A stretch of DNA of 64,000 nucleotides, taken from Chloroflexota bacterium. GTDB taxonomy: Bacteria; Chloroflexota; Dehalococcoidia; FW602-bin16. Shown piece by piece: positions 48,813 through 57,941 of the stretch. A program made the position numbers and the translations under genes. Where the stretch lies: assembly GCA_004297765.1 (NCBI GenBank), contig SCTZ01000023.1:42072-106071 (forward strand), written 5' to 3'. Under the pieces are notes generated by a model. The model searched no databases. It saw only the letters and a list, made by a program, of their open reading frames with translations, and was not told the DNA's origin. Every line of letters begins with the position of its first letter. Within the stretch, counting starts at the first letter, position 1.

Positions 48813-51800
48813 GTTCCCCACCCCCACCACGATCTCTCCACCCAGGCTCTCCCCCTTCCACTCTGGCCGGTAGTAGGAGTAGGCCTGCGAGGCAACGGCT
48901 TTGGCGCGCACCGGGTAGAGGGCGCGGGTCTGGAAGCTGAACGCCAGCTTCTCGCCCGGCGTCATGTCCTCGATGTAGAAGATGACCTTGCGCCCGGCCA
49001 CGTCGTAGCGCTTGACCTTGGGCTGCTGCTTGGCCACGGCCGCGATGGACTCGCTCACCGGCGCGAAGCCGGTGGGCACCGAGACGTCCAGGACGACCAT
49101 GCCGGCCTGCATCGGCTCGGGCGGGTTGAACTGGACCGCCACTGTGACGTCCACGATGTCGTTGACCTGCACGTTGTCAGCTCCGTACTTGACGTCGATG
49201 GCGAAGGCAGAGCTATCCTTCTTCTCCGCGGCCGGGAGGTTGAAGCGCCGCACACCCTGCACCACGGCCTGACCCTTGCCGCGGGCCTCGATCGTCACTT
49301 CGGGACCCACCGGGACGTCTACCAACTGGAGCACGTCGGCGTTCCCCGCCCCCACGCGCACCTCCTTGCGAAAATCGCCGGCGCGCAGGGTGATGGTTAG
49401 ATCGACGTCGGAGCGGGCGTCGGTCGCGTAGCGGGTCAGAGCCTGGAGGCCGACCACCGTGTCCTGGGTCGACCCGAAGCCGCCATAGGCGTTGCGCTTC
49501 GAGACCAGCCAGCGCGCGGCCCGCGAGGCGTTGAGCCTGTCGCCCTGCTCCACCAGGGCCAGGGTGCCGTAGGCGGTGGCCTCGATGTCCGCGCTCTGAT
49601 TGTGCTGCGGCGGCATAGGCGCGACGGGAGCCGCCTCTCCGCGCCGCGGCATCGGCTGTAGCGGCCGGGGCTCCTCGCTGCCGGACTTCCAGTGCAAACC
49701 CTCGTCGTCCTGTACGGCCATGCCCATCAGCCGATCGTGGGCCGCGCCGGCTTGCGGGCTCTTCGCGAGCGCCAGCGCATAGGCTGTGATGGCCATGGTA
49801 TAAGAATCATCGATCTGGCTCAATCGCCCCTCCAGATAGCTGATGGCCTTGCCGGAGGCGGCCGTATCACCGCCCTCGCGCAGGGCGATGGCGGTGAAGG
49901 CCGTGAGCGCGTCCTTACCCTTCAGTCCACCTAGCAGCTCCTGGTGAGCGACGAAGCCCACCGATTCGAAGGAGCCATCGCCCTTCTGATGGCCGACGAT
50001 CCAGTTGCGGGCCGCGTCCAGCACGCTCTGGTCGATGTAGATCAGATCTTTGGCCTGGGCGAAGGTCTTCAGGACGAAGGCTGTCAGCCAAAGGCTACCT
50101 TCTTTATCATTGTTGCCGAAGGCCGAGAAGCTGCCGTCGTTGCGCCGATAGGTCAGCTGACGCTGGTAGCCGGTGATCATCAGTTGCTCGGCCTTGGCCA
50201 TAATCTCCGGCTTGGATTGATTGGTCGCTCGCAGGTAGCGCGAGATGAAGACGTCCGGCGCGAAGAGTAGCATGTTCTGCTCGCCGCAGCCGAACGGCAT
50301 TTGTAGGAGCTTCTCCAGCCCCTCGATGGTCTGGGTCAGATAGTTGCCCGTGACCGCCACGGAGGCGCGCGGGGAGCCCGCGATGGCCTCGGGCGGCGCG
50401 GCTGTGGTGATTGTACGAGCGGCTTCGGCCGAGAGGACCAGGTTCTCTACCTGCTCTCGCTGTACTCCCTCCGCCTCGACCAGCAACTCCTTGATAACGC
50501 CGTCTGCGGCCTCCTTGCTGCGGGCCGTCACCTCCAGCTTGCCCGTGCCCAGCTCGCGTGGGCGGATCTTGAACTCCAGGCCGCCCACCTCGTTGGGCGC
50601 CACCGTGACCGTCTTGACAGACTCGTCCAGCAGGGAGAACCAGTCGGCCTGCTTGACCTCCACGCTGATCTCCTGTGGAGTCGCCAGGTAGTTGTACAAC
50701 GCGATCTTGGCCGGCAGCTCCTCGCCGCGGATGGCCGAGTAGGGCAGGTCCGCCGACAGGAAGAAGGGCTGGAAGACCTTGAGCTGCGTTTCGCCGATGC
50801 CCAGCCCCTTGTCCCTGGAGAGCCCGACGGCGCGCACCATCCAGGTGGTGATGCTATCGGGAGCTTTCACCGGGAGCTTGGCCCGACCGCTGGCATCCGT
50901 GATGAGATCGGTCCACAGCCAGGTCTCCGGGAAGAACTGGCGCACCCGCTGCACCTCGGCCAACCCCGTCCCGGCCGACGCGGCTTGACTTGCCCGGCCC
51001 TCCGAGGGGGCTTGCGGGGCGGCCGCTATCTGAGGGGCGCCCGGCGCCATCTCCATCACGTCTCCGGCTCTTCCGAGCAGAGCGCCGTTCTTCTGCTGCA
51101 CCTCGTACTTCTTGCCCTCGGGGACCTGCTTGTTGCTGAGAACGACCACACCGGCGTCCTTGAACACGTCCCGCGCGCCCGGCGCATTCAGCGTGGGCAT
51201 CGAGACGCGCGCGTCGTGCAGCTCCACTTGCGGCTTCATGTACAGTCGCTCCAGCTCGTCGAAGACCTGCTGCAGGTTGAGCCGGTTCTCGGCCAGGATG
51301 TAAACGGAGCGGTCGACTGCCGCCAGGCCGACCTTGGCGGGTCCATCGGTCTGCACGCCAAGCTGAAGCTCCTCACCCGGCGCGGCCTCGCCCTTGGGGA
51401 AGGAGACCTGCACCTGACTGGGGTAGTCGCCCAGCACGGTGAACGGCAGGGAATCCGCCGCCACCTCGCTATTAGGGAGGATCTGATAGACCAGCAAGCG
51501 CGCCGACGGGGCCATCAGCGGCGAGAGCGGAACTTCGAGATCAGGCGAGCGCGACTGGTCGGAGAAGACCACCTTGCCCCGCGCCAACACCTCGTAATAG
51601 AAGCTGTTGGCCTCTCTGGTGGATGAGACCTTGAAGCGAGCCGTGCCGCCCACCTTGAGCTGAGGATCGCCCACCTGCTCCACGTGTACGAAATTGCCCG
51701 ACGGCGAGTAGCCGGCCTGGAGACTCAATGACGTCACGGCGTTGCCGGAGCGGGCCTGCAGGCTCAGCGAAACGGCGTCTTTGGGCACGTTGATCTGGAG

Positions 51801-53012
51801 CAGCCCCTTGCCATTCTTGGTGGAGACCTGACGATTCTCCAGGGTTAGCTGTTTGAAATCCTTGTCCTGGTAGGCCAGAGCCAGATCAACCTTGGCATCC
51901 ACCGGCTTCTTGTCCGGCGACTGGCTGAGGACCAGCAACGAGAACGGCAGCGTGGGCTTCAGCGCGCCGCTCTCCGGGATGACCTGCAGCGTCAGAGGAG
52001 CCGATGCCACCGTGAGGAGCTGCGTGGTTTTGCCCTCGTAGCCGGTGGACTGCTCGCGCACCGTGACCTCCAGGCTCACGTTGCCCATACCTCCGGCCGC
52101 CGGGACCCCGGCCACATAGCCGACGGCCGGCAACTGGAAGGTGGTCTTGCCGTCGAGCTGTCTGTTCAGGCTGGCGAACTGCTGCCACGTGCCCACGTAG
52201 CGCATGGCCTTTATCTGCACCTCGCCCTTGACCGGCTTGCCATAGCTATACTCGGCGCCGATGGTGCCGGTGATGGGCTGATCGGCCAGCACCCACTGGC
52301 GGGGCAGATCCACGTTAACCTCGAACTTGGGCAGGACGTACTCCTCCACCCGCACGTCGATCTGCGCTTTCCGCTTCCCGCTCTCGGCCGTCACCTTCCA
52401 GACGCCCAGGTTGGGCTCGGTGGAGAGGGGCAGATCCAGGCTGGCCATCCCGAGCTCGTCGGCGGAGGCGGTCTTCTTATAAACCTTGATGCCCTTGGCG
52501 TCCTGTACTTCCACCGAAGTATCGGCCTTGACCGGGCGCAGCTCGGCGTCCAGGGTCAGGACCCGGATGTGGACGGTCTGCCCCGGCTTATAGATCGGCT
52601 TGTCGGTCTCTACGAAGACGATGGTGCCGTCCTCGACCCGCACCGCGGCCTGATCGCGAAAGCCCTGCCCGGAGACCTCCAGCGTGTACTCCCCCTCGCT
52701 CACCCGCGGCACCGATAGAGAGACAGTCCCCTTGCCCTCCACGCGCCCGCCGCCCTCCGCGACAGCCCGCCCCTCCTGAAGCAGCCGCAGGCTCACGTCC
52801 CCCGCCACAGGCCTCTCGCCTCGCAGCAGAGACACGCCGATGCCCTCCACCTGCCCCGCACGCAGCACGCTAGGCACCGTGGCCACATACCCATCCGCCG
52901 GCTCCGTCGTGCCCCCCGACAGCGGAGGCAGCGACGGAACGCCACACCCTCCCAGCAATCCCAGCAGAACCGCGCCGGCCATCAGCCCGTACAGAATCCT
53001 ACTCTTGAACAC
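48810..53012 (-). CDS. Bacterial alpha-2-macroglobulin lipoprotein with intact thioester
   Basis: 1400 residues. The start is taken as GTG 53012, because GGAGGTG lies just upstream and a lipoprotein signal follows (LLGLLGGC, lipidated Cys23); upstream in-frame codons look non-coding. Bacterial A2Ms trap attacking proteases: cleavage in a bait region exposes a thioester that binds the protease. Here the thioester motif GCGEQN is complete, with Cys909. The order is: N-terminal MG domains (about 45-600, including an MG2 motif IVFVETDKPIYKPGQTVHIR), a Pro/Gln/Ala-rich bait-like segment (about 675-700), an A2M domain starting near FFPETWLW, the thioester domain (about 890-1190) and the receptor-binding-like C-terminal domain. 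The usual partner pbpC is not adjacent. The stop codon lies in a dispersed repeat. Confidence 0.93.
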   Translation of the reverse strand: MFKSRILYGLMAGAVLLGLLGGCGVPSLPPLSGGTTEPADGYVATVPSVLRAGQVEGIGVSLLRGERPVAGDVSLRLLQEGRAVAEGGGRVEGKGTVSLSVPRVSEGEYTLEVSGQGFRDQAAVRVEDGTIVFVETDKPIYKPGQTVHIRVLTLDAELRPVKADTSVEVQDAKGIKVYKKTASADELGMASLDLPLSTEPNLGVWKVTAESGKRKAQIDVRVEEYVLPKFEVNVDLPRQWVLADQPITGTIGAEYSYGKPVKGEVQIKAMRYVGTWQQFASLNRQLDGKTTFQLPAVGYVAGVPAAGGMGNVSLEVTVREQSTGYEGKTTQLLTVASAPLTLQVIPESGALKPTLPFSLLVLSQSPDKKPVDAKVDLALAYQDKDFKQLTLENRQVSTKNGKGLLQINVPKDAVSLSLQARSGNAVTSLSLQAGYSPSGNFVHVEQVGDPQLKVGGTARFKVSSTREANSFYYEVLARGKVVFSDQSRSPDLEVPLSPLMAPSARLLVYQILPNSEVAADSLPFTVLGDYPSQVQVSFPKGEAAPGEELQLGVQTDGPAKVGLAAVDRSVYILAENRLNLQQVFDELERLYMKPQVELHDARVSMPTLNAPGARDVFKDAGVVVLSNKQVPEGKKYEVQQKNGALLGRAGDVMEMAPGAPQIAAAPQAPSEGRASQAASAGTGLAEVQRVRQFFPETWLWTDLITDASGRAKLPVKAPDSITTWMVRAVGLSRDKGLGIGETQLKVFQPFFLSADLPYSAIRGEELPAKIALYNYLATPQEISVEVKQADWFSLLDESVKTVTVAPNEVGGLEFKIRPRELGTGKLEVTARSKEAADGVIKELLVEAEGVQREQVENLVLSAEAARTITTAAPPEAIAGSPRASVAVTGNYLTQTIEGLEKLLQMPFGCGEQNMLLFAPDVFISRYLRATNQSKPEIMAKAEQLMITGYQRQLTYRRNDGSFSAFGNNDKEGSLWLTAFVLKTFAQAKDLIYIDQSVLDAARNWIVGHQKGDGSFESVGFVAHQELLGGLKGKDALTAFTAIALREGGDTAASGKAISYLEGRLSQIDDSYTMAITAYALALAKSPQAGAAHDRLMGMAVQDDEGLHWKSGSEEPRPLQPMPRRGEAAPVAPMPPQHNQSADIEATAYGTLALVEQGDRLNASRAARWLVSKRNAYGGFGSTQDTVVGLQALTRYATDARSDVDLTITLRAGDFRKEVRVGAGNADVLQLVDVPVGPEVTIEARGKGQAVVQGVRRFNLPAAEKKDSSAFAIDVKYGADNVQVNDIVDVTVAVQFNPPEPMQAGMVVLDVSVPTGFAPVSESIAAVAKQQPKVKRYDVAGRKVIFYIEDMTPGEKLAFSFQTRALYPVRAKAVASQAYSYYRPEWKGESLGGEIVVGVGN

Positions 53013-53190
53013 GGTGCACCTCCGAGCCTCTCGTATTGTGTGGCGATCCAGCGCCGTGACACTGGAGCTTTTGGGCTTCTGGTTAATAGACGTTGGAGGG
53101 GTGGAAAAAGTTCCACGGGGTGGAGGGCGGATGTTTGATGCGTCATGGCTCGCGAGAGCGATCAATCTTTTCTGTTACCTGGCAGACGGG
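53013..53190. other. Divergent intergenic region before restriction genes
   Basis: Non-coding gap between the macroglobulin gene and the rightward restriction-modification pair. It has no obvious leftward consensus promoter. The rightward -10 is listed separately. Confidence 0.35.
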
Positions 53191-53196
53191 TATAAT
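53168..53196 (+). promoter_or_regulatory. Candidate promoter of restriction-modification operon
   Basis: A perfect TATAAT at 53191-53196 lies 58 bases before the nuclease start. The -35 region (TTTTCT at 53168-53173, 17-base spacing) is weak, which would fit a regulated or low-level promoter. Confidence 0.5.
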
Positions 53197-53253
53197 GGCC
53201 ACAGCGTTTACACAGGCGGACAATCAACCTGATAACAGGATTGGATAAGAGAA

Positions 53254-54075
53254 GTGCCAGATGGGTATCAGAGCCATGGAGACTACATCGAGTGGGTAAA
53301 GGAGTTGGCCGAAGCCCGGCAACAAACTATAGAAGCCGCATTGCGCGAGGCATTCGGCGCCTTCATCGAAACGCGCGAGGTAGAAGTGGTTGTCTTCACT
53401 GCCATGACTGCTCTCGACTTAGCCAATGCATTGGTAGCAAGGCCGGAGGTACTCAAGCCAATCCTGGCGTCCTGTAACATTGCTGCTCGGGCCATCGAAA
53501 GAGATCTTGGCATCAGGAACCTGAATACGTATGCACCGCGCTTGAGCGAGGACTACGCGAAAGTTATCGCCGGGTATATAAAGCCATTCCTGCCTCCGTA
53601 CCTCGAGATTCCGTCGATGAGTAACCTGGATCGGGTCTCCTACATCGATAAGGAGATTCGGAAGGAAAAGGGGAGATGGGAGCTACGCATCCTAGAGGCT
53701 CTTAGTCGACACGGACAAGGGCCGTTCCGAAAGCGATTGTTCAAGGTAGGGAGTGAGCAGTTCGAGCTAGACGCTGCCTTTCCCGAGCACGGACAGATTG
53801 AGATTGGCGTCGACATCAAGCGTATTGAGGCACGTCGTGATATCCACAAACGTTGCGATGAGATCGTCAACAAGGCAGATAAGCTGAAGGCGGCCTTTCC
53901 GGACTCGAAGTTCGGGGCCGTCATCTACTATCCGTTTATCGAGGAGCACATCAACATCCAGAACCGGCTGCGCTTGTCCAAAATCGACGATATAGTTTTC
54001 GCAGCCACTTCCGAGGAGTCTATCGATAGCGCCGTGCGACTCCTACTCGCGACACTAGAGGCGGTCAAAGAATGA
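53254..54075 (+). CDS. PD-(D/E)xK type II restriction endonuclease-like protein
   Basis: 273 residues, starting at GTG 53254 with a weak ribosome binding site. The first 110 residues are helical and may be the recognition or dimer part. The C-terminal half holds a PD-(D/E)xK-like core: D173 in FELDAAF, then 14 residues on D187-I-K189 in IGVDIKRI, followed by a basic helix (ARRDIHKRCDEIVNKADKLK) and a strand FGAVIYYPF. The stop overlaps the methyltransferase start by four bases (ATGA), the usual arrangement for a restriction-modification pair. Codon use and base composition look less GC-biased than the neighbouring genes, consistent with horizontal transfer. The recognition sequence cannot be inferred. 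Confidence 0.75.
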   Translation: MPDGYQSHGDYIEWVKELAEARQQTIEAALREAFGAFIETREVEVVVFTAMTALDLANALVARPEVLKPILASCNIAARAIERDLGIRNLNTYAPRLSEDYAKVIAGYIKPFLPPYLEIPSMSNLDRVSYIDKEIRKEKGRWELRILEALSRHGQGPFRKRLFKVGSEQFELDAAFPEHGQIEIGVDIKRIEARRDIHKRCDEIVNKADKLKAAFPDSKFGAVIYYPFIEEHINIQNRLRLSKIDDIVFAATSEESIDSAVRLLLATLEAVKE

Positions 54076-54974
54076 ATCAAGGCCCTTTTTGCCATCGATT
54101 AGTTCACGGAGACGCCCGTGACCTATCCTTTCTCGATGATGAAAGTATCCATCTCGTCGTAACTTCTCCTCCCTATTGGACACTCAAGAAGTACCGAGAA
54201 CATCCGGGGCAGATGGGCCATATTGCGGACTACGAGGAGTTTGTCGAGCAACTAGCTAGAGTGTGGCGGGAATGCTACCGCGTCCTAGTTCCTGGAGGTC
54301 GGCTGGTTTGCGTCGTGGGCGATGTGTGCTTGTCCAGAAGGCAACATGGTAGGCATGTCGTGGTTCCTCTCCATGCGGATATTGCCGTCACGTGTAGGCA
54401 CATAGGGTTTGACAACCTGAACCCGATCATCTGGCACAAAATCGCCAACGCGAACTACGAAGTCAGCAACGGTACGAAGTTCTTGGGCAAGCCCTATGAG
54501 CCCAACGCGATCATCAAGAACGACATCGAGTTCATCTTGATGCAGCGCAAGCCGGGAGGATACCGTAAGCCTACTCCCGAACAACGCCAGCTATCCATGA
54601 TAGACAAGAAAGACTACGACGAATGGTTTCAGCAATTTTGGAAGATAACGGGTGCCTCAACCAAAGACCATCCTGCTCCCTTCCCTGTAGAATTGGCGTA
54701 CAGACTCGTGCGCATGTTCTCATTTCACGGCGACACGGTGCTCGATCCGTTTTGTGGCACAGGTACAACCATGCTAGCCGCGACCAAAGGGAATCGAAAT
54801 AGCATTGGGGTCGAGATCGATCCCGCTTACTGCGATATGATCATGCAAAGACTACGGCAGCAGGCCTTCACGTTCTTTAGCAACATCACGTTGGAAATGT
54901 GCGATGCGAATGAACTAGGCGTAGCAGGCTGTACCACGCTGGCACGGAACACGTCGACAGTCTCCGCGCTGTGA
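54072..54974 (+). CDS. Beta-class DNA methyltransferase (TSPPYW, N4-cytosine type)
   Basis: 300 residues. Catalytic motif IV TSPPYW is at residues 31-36 and the AdoMet-binding motif I (DPFCGTGTT) at 225-233, so the order is catalytic-first, as in beta-class enzymes. The SPPYW form with preceding Thr is typical of N4-methylcytosine enzymes, though some m6A enzymes share it. Other N6_N4_Mtase features are LVPGGRLVCVVGD and GVEIDPAYCDMI. It overlaps the upstream nuclease by four bases and would protect host DNA. The last 30 residues (after QQAFTF) are not typical of the family and may be a replaced end. Confidence 0.9.
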   Translation: MNQGPFCHRLVHGDARDLSFLDDESIHLVVTSPPYWTLKKYREHPGQMGHIADYEEFVEQLARVWRECYRVLVPGGRLVCVVGDVCLSRRQHGRHVVVPLHADIAVTCRHIGFDNLNPIIWHKIANANYEVSNGTKFLGKPYEPNAIIKNDIEFILMQRKPGGYRKPTPEQRQLSMIDKKDYDEWFQQFWKITGASTKDHPAPFPVELAYRLVRMFSFHGDTVLDPFCGTGTTMLAATKGNRNSIGVEIDPAYCDMIMQRLRQQAFTFFSNITLEMCDANELGVAGCTTLARNTSTVSAL

Positions 54975-55386
54975 GACGATTGCTCGCATTATGCTGCCAC
55001 TCCAAGAGATCCCTTTGCACACACTGCCGAACCAGCGTAACCAGTATTCTAAGGCAGACAATCGGTGCAGGCCGTTTGGATCACGAAAGCGCCTGACCGC
55101 GCTTTGCCAACGAACCAGGCTGGCTCACTGAGACACCGCTTGGCTTCCCAAGCCAGGTCGCGAAACGGCGCGAAAAGGTGGACGGCGCGCGGTCCCACAT
55201 GTCTTCGCGTCTTTCGCGTTCTTTCGCGGCCGAGCGCGTCACTGGGACATTGGCTCGCCGGGCACAGCAGCCCGGACGGCTCCTCACAACCATACACGAG
55301 TATTCGTGATCCAGATGCCCCCAAACGCCCTCGACCGGCCCGAGGAAATCCTACCTGAAGCTCATCGCCGCAATCTATGTGAGAAC
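54975..55386. other. Intergenic stretch after restriction-modification pair
   Basis: No gene could be supported in these 412 bases. Around 55200-55235 the plus strand has three loose copies of a TTTCGCG unit (CTTCGCGTCTTTCGCGTTC). This is a simple degenerate repeat, not a CRISPR. The rest is unremarkable. Confidence 0.45.
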
Positions 55387-55671
55387 CTAAGCTCCACGCG
55401 CTCGATTCTCCCTCGTTTTGGTTAGCGACTCGGTTGCCTTGAGATCCTCAACAGCCTGACGGAATGCCGCCTGACGGATGTAGGTTTGATACGGCATGCC
55501 GTATCGCGCCGCGGCTCGCCTAATCGCATCTATCTGAAACTTGCCCCAGCGCATGTTGACACGTATTTCGCCCAGATCCTCCTCTGCCTGTTCGATCATA
55601 GCTCTAGCCTGCTCGTCCTGCTCTGGGCTCATCTCGTATGGCGTCGGTCCCTCGATCACACGCTTACTCAT
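55387..55671 (-). CDS. BrnA-like ribbon-helix-helix antitoxin
   Basis: 94 residues. The ATG at 55671 has GGGGGAA just upstream, directly after the toxin stop, with a 10-base gap. The N-terminal half is acidic (EQDEQARAMIEQAEEDLGE), probably the toxin-binding part. The C-terminal half has an RHH-like pattern ending in the MPYQTYIRQAAFRQAV helix, the form found in BrnA/CopG-type antitoxins (xPYQxxIR). The order is toxin first, antitoxin second, as in brnTA. It should bind the toxin and repress the pair. Confidence 0.75.
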   Translation of the reverse strand: MSKRVIEGPTPYEMSPEQDEQARAMIEQAEEDLGEIRVNMRWGKFQIDAIRRAAARYGMPYQTYIRQAAFRQAVEDLKATESLTKTRENRARGA

Positions 55672-55681
55672 CAGATTCCCC

Positions 55682-56029
55682 CTACAACTTGAAACACGTT
55701 ATTATCATCACTACCCTTCCCGGCTCGATCCAGTTCCAGAAGATCCCGTGTGTATCCGAGTAGGTTTCAAAGCGCCTATGTTTCTCGTCCCAGCTTGGTT
55801 CAGCAGCAAAGAAAGTCTCTATGGCCTCTTCAGGGTGCGTGGCATGGCGGACGAAGATGTGGAGCAATTCCGGGTCCAGGGAATCCCTTTTGAAGACGAA
55901 GCGAATGCCGCTCGCGCCGTCCGTGTAGCTCTCATACTGCACGCCGCGAGCCACCTTGCCGTTACTCTCTGTAGGACGTCGAGGATGATCAGATCCTCGG
56001 CCGCCGGAATGTCCCTGCCTTTTCGCCAT
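55682..56029 (-). CDS. BrnT/DUF4258-like putative toxin
   Basis: Up to 115 residues. The conserved part is the C-terminal 70: a HIFVRHATHPEEAIETFF segment, WDEKHRRFETY, then strands (GIFWNWIEPGRVVMIITCF), a pattern like the small RelE-fold proteins BrnT and DUF4258. The N-terminal 30 residues from ATG 56029 look poorly coding (SGGRGSDHPRRP); an in-frame GTG near 55955 (VARGVQYESY) may be the true start. It lies immediately upstream of the RHH antitoxin on the same strand, which is the main support for a toxin role. Activity, presumably mRNA cleavage, is inferred. Confidence 0.6.
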   Translation of the reverse strand: MAKRQGHSGGRGSDHPRRPTESNGKVARGVQYESYTDGASGIRFVFKRDSLDPELLHIFVRHATHPEEAIETFFAAEPSWDEKHRRFETYSDTHGIFWNWIEPGRVVMIITCFKL

Positions 56030-56320
56030 ACGATAATAGTAACGCTATGTGGGCCTTTTATCAACACATCTGCCACCGAGCCACCAACGCTTCGTTGGAA
56101 CCTACACGACTGGCAGGCACTATCGATCATAGTGCTGACAAAGCGAATACTCAGAGCAGCGAGACAAGGGCAGGATCTTTCGGTTTCCGAGAGAGTGTAG
56201 TATGCTGGTGGCAATTGATGAATAGAGGCAAGATACTCCAGAGAGACCACCTATGCCGCCGCAGAGCGGTCTATCGGTCGCACTAGCCTCTGCGAGTTCC
56301 TCCGACTGAAGGAGACAGGA
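56030..56320. other. Intergenic stretch before C39-like lipoprotein gene
   Basis: No gene could be supported. Longer frames on both strands here lack family motifs and conflict with each other. It contains the upstream region of the toxin gene (leftward) and, at its right end, the GGAG ribosome binding site of the lipoprotein gene. Confidence 0.4.
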
Positions 56321-57730
56321 TTGACGAAGGTAACCTCCCACAATCCCGACCTTACGACATCTCTAGCTGCCCTTCACCCGGCAGTGAGACCTTACCTGGT
56401 AGTGCTGCTCGCTCTGACCGTGGTGGCGTCGGCGCTCGTCGGCTGCTCCGGAATCCCGTCGACCGCACCTCTGACCTCGACGTCCGCGCCAACCGCGGTT
56501 GCGTCGCCGACAGGCCAGACCAGCGCCATAGTGCCTGGCGAGTCAGCTACACCGACGGCTTCTCCTCTGTCTAGTCCGAGCACCAATCCCAGCCCGACGG
56601 CCACGTCCCCAGCGCTGTCGCCGACGGCCACGGTGTCAGCGACGTCCCCGACGACGCCGCCCGCTCCCGCGACAGCTACCAGCGCACCGTCAGCAACACC
56701 ATCGCCGGCCCAGCCGGCCGCTTCTACCTCGACTGCAACCTGGCGTCAGAGCGGGGCTGATCTCGGTTCGGTGGATAGCGAAGGAGCAGCCTTCGACGGC
56801 ACGCGGCTGCAGCTCGCACGCGAGGGGGAGAGCTACGTGATGTCCGGCCAGGCCGTCTCCGTGGTTCGTGAGGCCGCCTTCGCGTTCGACACGGCCGTTA
56901 TCTCCTGGAACGCCGAGACGCCCGCCGGGACGAAGCTGAGCTTCGATCTGCGCGCTCGGACGCCCGACGGCTGGTCGAAGTGGTACACGATGGGGACCTG
57001 GGGACCGTCCGGCGGCAGCAGCGCGGGCACGCAGGGCGATGGCATGGGCAGCGTCAGCACCGACACGCTCAAGCTCAAGGCACGGGCCAACGCCCTTCAG
57101 TACCGCATCACCTTCAGCACGACGAACCCGGCCGTCACGCCCACGGTGCGACTCGTCGCCGTCAACTACGGGCAGGGCGCCGGAGCGCAGGGCGGTCCGA
57201 AGCTGGCCTCGGGTGCCGCGGCCGGACGCGACATCGATGTTCCGCGTCTCTCGCAGGTAGACCAGGATCCGTCGGTCGCTTCGTTAGTCTGCAGTCCGAC
57301 CTCGCTGACGATGGTACTCCGCTACTGGGGCATCGACCGTTCGGTGCCCGAGACGATCAAGGGAGTGCGCGACGCCGCGACGGGCATCTACGGCAACTGG
57401 ACGCTCAACACCGCCTACGCCGGCAGCCAGGGACTGGAAGCCTATGTCGATCGCTTTTACAGCGTCGAGCAACTGGAGGCCGAGATCGCGGCCGGACGGC
57501 CGGTGATCGCGAGCTTGACCTGGCTGGCAGGAGAGCTAGACAACGCCTCGGTGTCCTCGGTCCCGGGCGGACACCTGATCGTCGTGCGCGGCTTCACCGC
57601 GCAGGGAGACGTGATCGTGAACGACCCGGCCAGTCGGGGCGAGGGCGTCCGCCGCGTGTACAAACGCGCCCAGTTCGCCAACGTCTGGCTGAGAGAGGGA
57701 GGAATCGTCTACCTGGTCCGACCGAGGTAG
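56321..57730 (+). CDS. C39-like cysteine peptidase family lipoprotein
   Basis: 469 residues, starting at TTG 56321 with GGAG seven bases upstream. The lipoprotein signal ends LVG-C42. Residues about 45-140 are a Ser/Thr/Pro/Ala stalk. About 145-290 is a beta-rich domain (DLRARTPDGWSKW) often found before such peptidases. The C-terminal domain is Peptidase_C39_2: Cys324 in VCSPTSLTMVLRYWG, His418 in GGHLIVVRGF and Asn434-Asp435 in VNDPAS, giving a plausible catalytic set. Unlike bacteriocin-processing C39 domains, it has no ABC transporter fused. It acts on the cell surface; the substrate is unknown. Confidence 0.85.
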   Translation: MTKVTSHNPDLTTSLAALHPAVRPYLVVLLALTVVASALVGCSGIPSTAPLTSTSAPTAVASPTGQTSAIVPGESATPTASPLSSPSTNPSPTATSPALSPTATVSATSPTTPPAPATATSAPSATPSPAQPAASTSTATWRQSGADLGSVDSEGAAFDGTRLQLAREGESYVMSGQAVSVVREAAFAFDTAVISWNAETPAGTKLSFDLRARTPDGWSKWYTMGTWGPSGGSSAGTQGDGMGSVSTDTLKLKARANALQYRITFSTTNPAVTPTVRLVAVNYGQGAGAQGGPKLASGAAAGRDIDVPRLSQVDQDPSVASLVCSPTSLTMVLRYWGIDRSVPETIKGVRDAATGIYGNWTLNTAYAGSQGLEAYVDRFYSVEQLEAEIAAGRPVIASLTWLAGELDNASVSSVPGGHLIVVRGFTAQGDVIVNDPASRGEGVRRVYKRAQFANVWLREGGIVYLVRPR

Positions 57731-57791
57731 AGGTCCTGGCCGCACCCTCGCCATATCGTGCTCGATCCAGTCCCAAAAGGCGCTGAAGGCG

Positions 57792-57935
57792 TCAGGGCAA
57801 TGGAATGCCGACGGTGTTGTAGCCGCCGTTGCCTCCGCTGAAGTACATGGAGCGCTCGGCCGCGATAGGCGTGTCGCTCACGCCCCGGGTCGCGACGGCC
57901 GTCTGCGGCAGGAGCAGGTCGACGAAGATGGAGGT
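57792..57935 (-). pseudogene. C-terminal remnant of a surface protein domain
   Basis: The minus strand here reads VDLLLPQTAV, SDTPIAAERSMYF, GGYNTVGIPLP and then stop. AERxMYF followed by GG is typical of the end of repeat domains in some actinobacterial and Chloroflexi exported proteins. Upstream of this the frame loses coding character and runs into the opposite-strand nitroreductase. It is probably a gene remnant; confidence is limited because the stretch is short. Confidence 0.4.
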
Positions 57936-57941
57936 GTGGGC

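Noticed and set aside
48584..48895. 103-codon minus-strand frame
   Set aside because: It is a translation of the dispersed repeat and the antisense of the macroglobulin end.
54975..55386. CRISPR-like TTTCGCG repeats near 55.2 kb
   Set aside because: Units are 7-10 bases, irregular and few; this is a simple degenerate repeat.
55819..56250. 143-codon minus-strand frame overlapping the toxin gene
   Set aside because: The translation lacks family motifs and the toxin frame carries the conserved residues in the overlap.
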